A stretch of 64,000 nucleotides of DNA. Source: Diogma glabrata (taxonomy: Eukaryota; Arthropoda; Insecta; Diptera; Cylindrotomidae). The DNA is taken from the NCBI GenBank assembly GCA_963693315.1, contig OY856188.1:198318127-198382126 (forward strand), in the 5' to 3' direction. Under the pieces are notes generated by a model that worked only from the letters and a program-made list of their open reading frames with translations, did no database searches and had not been told where the DNA came from. The translations under genes and the position numbers were made by a program. Of the stretch, positions 59,614 to 64,000 are shown piece by piece (position 1 is the first letter of the stretch; every line of letters starts with the position of its first letter).

Positions 59614-60795
59614 ATTCCGTTTAATCAGAAGCATCAGATTTTACTACCAACAGGTAAATTGGCTGATCTTATATCACATTATTTTCATGAAACCAACCTT
59701 CATTGCGGCCAACAAGCTCTTCTCACTAATTTAAGGCTACAATACTGGCCAATAAGAGGACGAAATTTAGTAAGAAAAACATTACACAGCTGCATTAAAT
59801 GCTTTAGAACAAAGCCAAAAAATATTAGCCAATTAATGGGAAATTTACCGTTACAAAGGATACAACCCAGCAGGCCATTTTCTAGTACCGGTATTGATTT
59901 TTGTGGGCCATTTCTAATTAGACCATCGCAAAAACGAGGAAGCACTGCTATAAAATCATATATAGCCATTTTTATATGTTTTGCCACTAAGGCTATTCAC
60001 ATGGAGTTGGTTGGGAATTTAACAACAGAAGCCTCTGTTGGTGCATTAAAAAGATTTATATCAAGACGTGGAAAATGCGCTCATATATTTTCCGATAATG
60101 CAACTAATTTTGTGGGAGCAAAGAATGAATTTTTAAATTTTAAAAAACATTTCTCATCGAAGGAAACACAAGACTCTATCTTTAACACATTATCTGATCA
60201 AGGCATTCAGTGGCACTTTATACCTCCTAGATCACCACACTTTGGTGGTTTATGGGAAGCCGCGGTAAAATCAGCTAAATTTCATATAAAACGAATAACA
60301 TCCGATGCTCATCTCACATACGAAGAATTCAACACAATGATACACCAAGTGGAATCTTGCCTCAATTCAAGGCCAATTACCGCAATATCTAATGATCCAA
60401 ATGATCTCAATGTTCTAACTCCAGGACATTTTTTAACCGGGGATAATTTGCAATCAATACCTGAACCTGATTTAACACATTTAAAAGTTAATCGACTTTC
60501 AAGATGGCAACGAGTGCAACAACTTTTCCAACATTTTTGGCAACGTTGGTCAAGAGAATATTTGCAACAACTTCAGCAACGTCCAAAACATACTTCAACC
60601 AAGGTTTCGATTGATATTGATACTATAGTGCTCATTATGAATGATAACTTACCACCACTCAAATGGAGCTTGGGTCGTATAGTAGAACTTCATCCAGGTG
60701 CAGATAATGTTATACGAGTAGCCACAGTAAAAACTTCACAAGGACTAATAAAACGAGCTGTCAACAAACTTTGTCCTTTACCAATGGATTCCTAA
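59614..60795 (+). CDS. BEL/Pao integrase domain, intact frame, no 5' gene
   Basis: Open from about 59614; the first Met is at 59659, giving 378 residues. Zinc-binding part HYFHETNLHCG ... CIKC (residues 7-48); DDE catalytic core with Asp80 (STGIDFCGPF), Asp146 (IFSDNATNF) and Glu200 (HFGGLWEAAVK), all present; then the BEL-specific C-terminal part (SRWQRVQQLFQHFWQRW) and DUF-like end LGRIVELHPGADNVIRVATV. In a full element this is released from the gag-pol polyprotein and inserts the cDNA. Here no promoter or upstream pol remains, so expression is doubtful. The lack of stops implies a recent deletion. Confidence 0.85.
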   Translation: MPFNQKHQILLPTGKLADLISHYFHETNLHCGQQALLTNLRLQYWPIRGRNLVRKTLHSCIKCFRTKPKNISQLMGNLPLQRIQPSRPFSSTGIDFCGPFLIRPSQKRGSTAIKSYIAIFICFATKAIHMELVGNLTTEASVGALKRFISRRGKCAHIFSDNATNFVGAKNEFLNFKKHFSSKETQDSIFNTLSDQGIQWHFIPPRSPHFGGLWEAAVKSAKFHIKRITSDAHLTYEEFNTMIHQVESCLNSRPITAISNDPNDLNVLTPGHFLTGDNLQSIPEPDLTHLKVNRLSRWQRVQQLFQHFWQRWSREYLQQLQQRPKHTSTKVSIDIDTIVLIMNDNLPPLKWSLGRIVELHPGADNVIRVATVKTSQGLIKRAVNKLCPLPMDS

Positions 60796-60852
60796 GAAAT
60801 AGGCATTTCTTTCCAACTGTTTTGGAAGCAACAGCATCCAAGGTGGCCGGAA

Positions 60853-61212
60853 TGTTTAGTTTTAAGAATCATTTTAATTAATATTTTTGTTTTTCATATT
60901 TAAATTTTGAATTGAAATATTTTTATTATTTTTTGTTTAACAAATAGCAAAAATATTAATATGGCAACACTTAATATTCTACTGTAGATCATATTGAGTT
61001 TCCGTCTTTCTCTTTTTATTTTTTTTTTATTATACATATTCTTCTTCCGCCTTCGTTATAAAAAAAATACTTGTTTTTTTTATTAACGTTTGCACCTGCA
61101 CAAGGGAAACATTATTTCTGTAACTAAAAATTTCAATAAAATAATTTTGCTTATAAAGTTTAAATCAACAATTTTTTCATTTAAATCAAAGAGACAAATC
61201 AGCATTTCAACA
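60853..61212 (+). repeat. 3' LTR of the deleted BEL element
   Basis: 360 bp from TGTTTAGTTTTAAGAATC to ...TTTCAACA. Its first 13 bases match the 5' remnant at 59601. It lies downstream of the pol stop. Confidence 0.85.
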
Positions 61213-61950
61213 GCTTTTGTTGTAATTTTTGCAATATTTTTAGAATTTTGAAAAAGTTTAAATTTTTAAGAATTTTTGGAATATTATCGGAATTTAGAAA
61301 AAGTTTAAATATTTGATTTTAGAATAAATTTTTGCAATATTTTTGAATTTTGAAAAAGTTTGATTTTATTTAATTTAACAATATTTTTGGAATTTTGATT
61401 ATAATTTTCGGGCAACGTATTGATGTTTCGTGTTAGTTTTGTAATAAATTTTTAAACAGAGATAAAAAATTTGCCGAAAACTATATCAAAATCCTTAACC
61501 CAGACCGAAGTCTTGATATCTCAGAGCTGTGAGATTTCAGCCCTCCATATTTTTTTTATTAAAAACGTACTAATTTTTCTATCATTCTAAATACATTTGA
61601 AAATTTTCGATCAGTTAGGTTCGGAGCTAATCGAGGTAAGAAAACACGAAAAAAACGTCATTATTCAAAATTATACAAAAGATGGTATAAGGAATACTGA
61701 AGGAATACTGAAATGAATACTGAAAGCCCTTTCATATGATACCCTACTTGAATCTTTAAAAAAATGTATTTTCTCAAGTAAACCAAACGAAAACCACTTT
61801 AGTTTTATTTGTATCCGTCATTTCGTGTGGACAGATTAGTTTTATACGCACCTTAAATTTCAAGTCCATAGCATTTATAGTTTACGACATAATGTGAAAA
61901 ACTCGTTTTACTCTCACCAATAGTGTTCCATATAAAAAACGGAACCCTAA

Positions 61951-62352
61951 TAAGAAGGATTTTATAAATCTTTGCAAACATATTGTTGATTTTAAAATAC
62001 CTGCAGCATGGCATTTCTTTGCAACACTACACGCGATAAAATAATTGCCAAAATATTTTCTTTTTCCGATAATCAAAAATATTTCAATTTAGAGGCAAAA
62101 ATATTATATAAATTAATTTTTAATGTATTTGTTTGTAATATTATTATTGTTTCATTAAATTATGATTTTTATAGAAAAAAAATTTATTAATAATCGACTC
62201 ATGCTTCTTACGTTAGTGTTTTAAGATGTTGAATATCACAATCTTCGATCGTTGTCTCCAATTGTTATTCTCAATAAAAAACTGTTTTTCAATAAGTAAT
62301 ACACAGAATAAGTTTCAAAGTTAGTACAAATGCTAAAATATACAATTTTCAA
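61951..62352. other. Unassigned stretch, no gene
   Basis: Short frames on both strands (61882-62076 minus, 62008-62190 plus) lack recognisable domains. Confidence 0.4.
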
Positions 62353-62354
62353 TA

Positions 62355-62611
62355 TCGACGGCTACAGTTCATTTACGTGTAACTACATTTTATAAAAATT
62401 GAACAGAAGCTCAGAAAATGATTTATTGTGATTCTAAACAAGCTTGAAAATAAAAAATTTTTATCAATAACTCAAAAAAACTATTTTGTTTTTATTTATT
62501 GATAGTAATTTTTTTTTTAAAAGCTTGTTTAGAATCGCAATAAATCGTTTTGTGAGCTTCTGTTCAATTTTTATAAAATGTAGTTACACGTAAATGAACT
62601 GTAACCGTCGA
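62355..62611. mobile_element. Foldback MITE with TA duplication
   Basis: TCGACGGCTACAGTTCATTT at the left, with complement AAATGAACTGTAACCGTCGA at the right, arms about 110 bp (near-identical), flanked by TA (62353-62354, 62612-62613). Fits a Tc1/mariner-type MITE of 257 bp. Confidence 0.8.
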
Positions 62612-62873
62612 TATATTAGATTCACATTTAGTAAAGCCTAATTAGTTTGATGTAAAAACACATGTGAATTTTTCATAAACTAAACTGTAAAAAATCGTAT
62701 AAAAAATACATATGGAATCTTTCACTTTTTATTTTTTAATAGCTGCATGTGTTTACTTTAAAATTTGTGAAAAACAAAAAAAATATTGCGACGCTGATGC
62801 ATAGGCTGACTTCACCACAGCTCTGGAAACATAGTGTTCTGGATATATAGCAGGGTTGTTAATATACACGTAT

Positions 62874-62955
62874 AAAACGTTTTATACGTTACACGTATAA
62901 TACGTAACGTATAAAACGTATAAAACGTATATAACGTATAAAACGTATAATATGA
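62874..62955. repeat. CGTATA(AAA) minisatellite
   Basis: Repeated ACGTATAAA / ACGTATAT / ACGTTTTATACGT units over about 80 bp, with partial dyad symmetry at the left end. Confidence 0.85.
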
Positions 62956-64000
62956 TTTTGTTTTTGAAATTCATTCATAAAAAATTAAAAATACTTCTTA
63001 CTTCAGATATTAATTATATTTTTAGTAAAAATATATATATTTTAGTAAAAATATAATTACGTAGTTTTAAATTATTTATATATTTTATAATTTATAACAA
63101 AAACTATTTAAATTCTAGATGTTATTTGAATGTATATTTTTATACTTTATACGAAAGACTATGTTACTGTACATTAAACTGGTTAATAATTTTTAATTCA
63201 CTAGATTTGAAGAGATTTTTTTGAGATTTTTTTGAGCACTTAAACTCAAGCAATTAAATTATTTTTGAATTTTTCAACACGTATACTAAGTGTATGATTT
63301 TCTTTCATTTTGATTCCAACATTTACTTAATGGGAAATATTTTGGATTAGAAACATTTGGCTCATGAACTTAATTATTTGGAATCATGAAATGTTATTGA
63401 ATATATAAAATGTGGTTCAATCCAACTTCAGCTCCTCCCATCTAATAAGAACAGCTGGGAAATATTATGTTGTTGTAGAATAAATGTCGTTTTTTTCATA
63501 GCAGTTAGGGAAATTATTAGAGATTATTAGAGAGATGTTTTTAAAAAATTTTGTTGAGTGAATCCGGGTTGCACCACTTCCAATTAATAGACACAGTTTG
63601 AAAATTGTTGCAGATCAAATCTTCTTTTTATACAAAAGTTGTAATAGTTAAAATATGTATTTACGTCAAACGAAAAAGTTTATTGAGAAGATTATTGAGT
63701 AAGTTCAATTTTGGTCATTGATGAATAAATAATAGGTATGGTTGGAAATGTCAAATTATTGCAGACTAAATTTGTTTTGAAAACAAATAATTATATTTTG
63801 AAAAGAAGCATTTACGTTAAATGTGGAAGTTTTCTCAACTAATAGGAATAGTTGGGTAAGAAATTATCATGACGACGCTATATTTTCTAAACCAACTGTT
63901 CCTATTAGTCCAGAAATCTAGGCTTTATAAATATTAAATATCACGAGTACGATGAATAATACGCCCGCGATAATGTTATATAAATGTATTTTTATTTATT
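62956..64000. other. Right-end stretch, no gene seen
   Basis: AT-rich. A small inverted repeat (CAACTAATAGGAATAGTTGG at 63837 against CCAACTGTTCCTATTAG at 63892) is the only structure noticed. Presumably ferlin intron or upstream region. Confidence 0.4.

Larger units (their letters stand above)
59601..61212 (+). mobile_element. Deleted BEL/Pao element with exact ends
   Basis: It begins TGTTTAGTTTTAA at 59601 and ends ATTTCAACA at 61212, flanked by GCTTT on both sides (59596-59600, 61213-61217), the 5-bp BEL duplication. Only the first dozen bases of the 5' LTR remain; the rest of that LTR, gag, protease and RT are deleted. The sequence jumps straight into pol just before the integrase (PFNQKHQILLPTG). 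Confidence 0.9.
56720..61950 (+). repeat. Single-copy GGGTTCCGT-family element, split by a BEL remnant
   Basis: It opens TGCGAATAAAATTCGCTCGT, AAGGGTTCCGTGAATG and closes AAAAAACGGAACCCTAATAA. It contains in order a segment shared with 33944-34260 (inverted there), tandem units of about 280 bp, the TTACTTCGGTCTGAAAG segment shared with 25067, five sub-repeats of about 137 bp, the GGAATATTTTTAGAATTTTG region, and, after the BEL element, the part shared with 26980-27060 and 35860-36183. It resembles what a 2267-bp array unit looks like before amplification. Confidence 0.75.

Noticed and set aside
53687..64000. Upstream ferlin exons, including the start codon
   Set aside because: Searched by eye for the F-R-G and N-terminal C2A pattern on the minus strand; nothing convincing found, so none is reported.

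Overview
This is AT-rich animal DNA, most likely from an insect. The evidence is 61-66 bp introns inside one host gene, a ferlin protein of insect otoferlin type, and insect-typical transposons (Helitron, BEL/Pao, Jockey-like LINEs, TA- and TTA-targeting MITEs). No bacterial or viral genome organisation is present. The species cannot be named from sequence alone. One host gene is recognisable: a ferlin on the minus strand, running from beyond the right edge to beyond the left edge. I could assemble seven exons: 53512-53686, 39782-39849, 39445-39717, 38874-39383, 38745-38807, and two alternatives of one position at 10935-11019 and 6822-6906. They encode part of C2A, a low-complexity acidic/serine linker, and most of C2B. 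The introns include a 13.7 kb and a 27.7 kb intron, so nearly all other features here are transposon debris inside, or presumably inside, ferlin introns. The two 85-bp exons have the same phase (0 in, 1 out) and encode paralogous versions of the end of C2B. Splicing both together gives a stop codon, so they look like mutually exclusive exons. Layout left to right: 1-3146 is the 3' part of an autonomous Helitron (Rep/PIF1-like helicase) ending in a large palindromic terminus. 3150-6800 holds a LINE fragment and MITEs. 6822-11019 holds the alternative ferlin exons and a cluster of unusual palindromes. 11592-13691 is a 5'-truncated Jockey-like LINE with a 19-20 bp target duplication. 15441-23995 is a nested stack: a minus-strand LINE split by a complete but decayed BEL element (5-bp TSD GTAAC), which itself carries two foldback MITEs. 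24000-36183 is a non-coding repeat family (ends GGGTTCCGT) amplified into a tandem array of 2267-bp units. 38745-39849 holds four ferlin exons. 39883-42843 is a TIR element enclosing an inverted-repeat-flanked reverse-transcriptase fragment. 46322-49577 is a non-autonomous Helitron that splits a (TA)n microsatellite. 53512-53686 is the C2A exon. 54300-56300 is a foldback complex. 56700-61950 is a second, single copy of the GGGTTCCGT family, interrupted by a deleted BEL element that retains an intact integrase reading frame. The right end holds a small MITE and a CGTATA minisatellite. Two observations look least explained by known categories: the mutually exclusive ferlin exon pair, and at least four palindromes of similar size whose arms appear unrelated but whose apex shares a CGCTA-type core.
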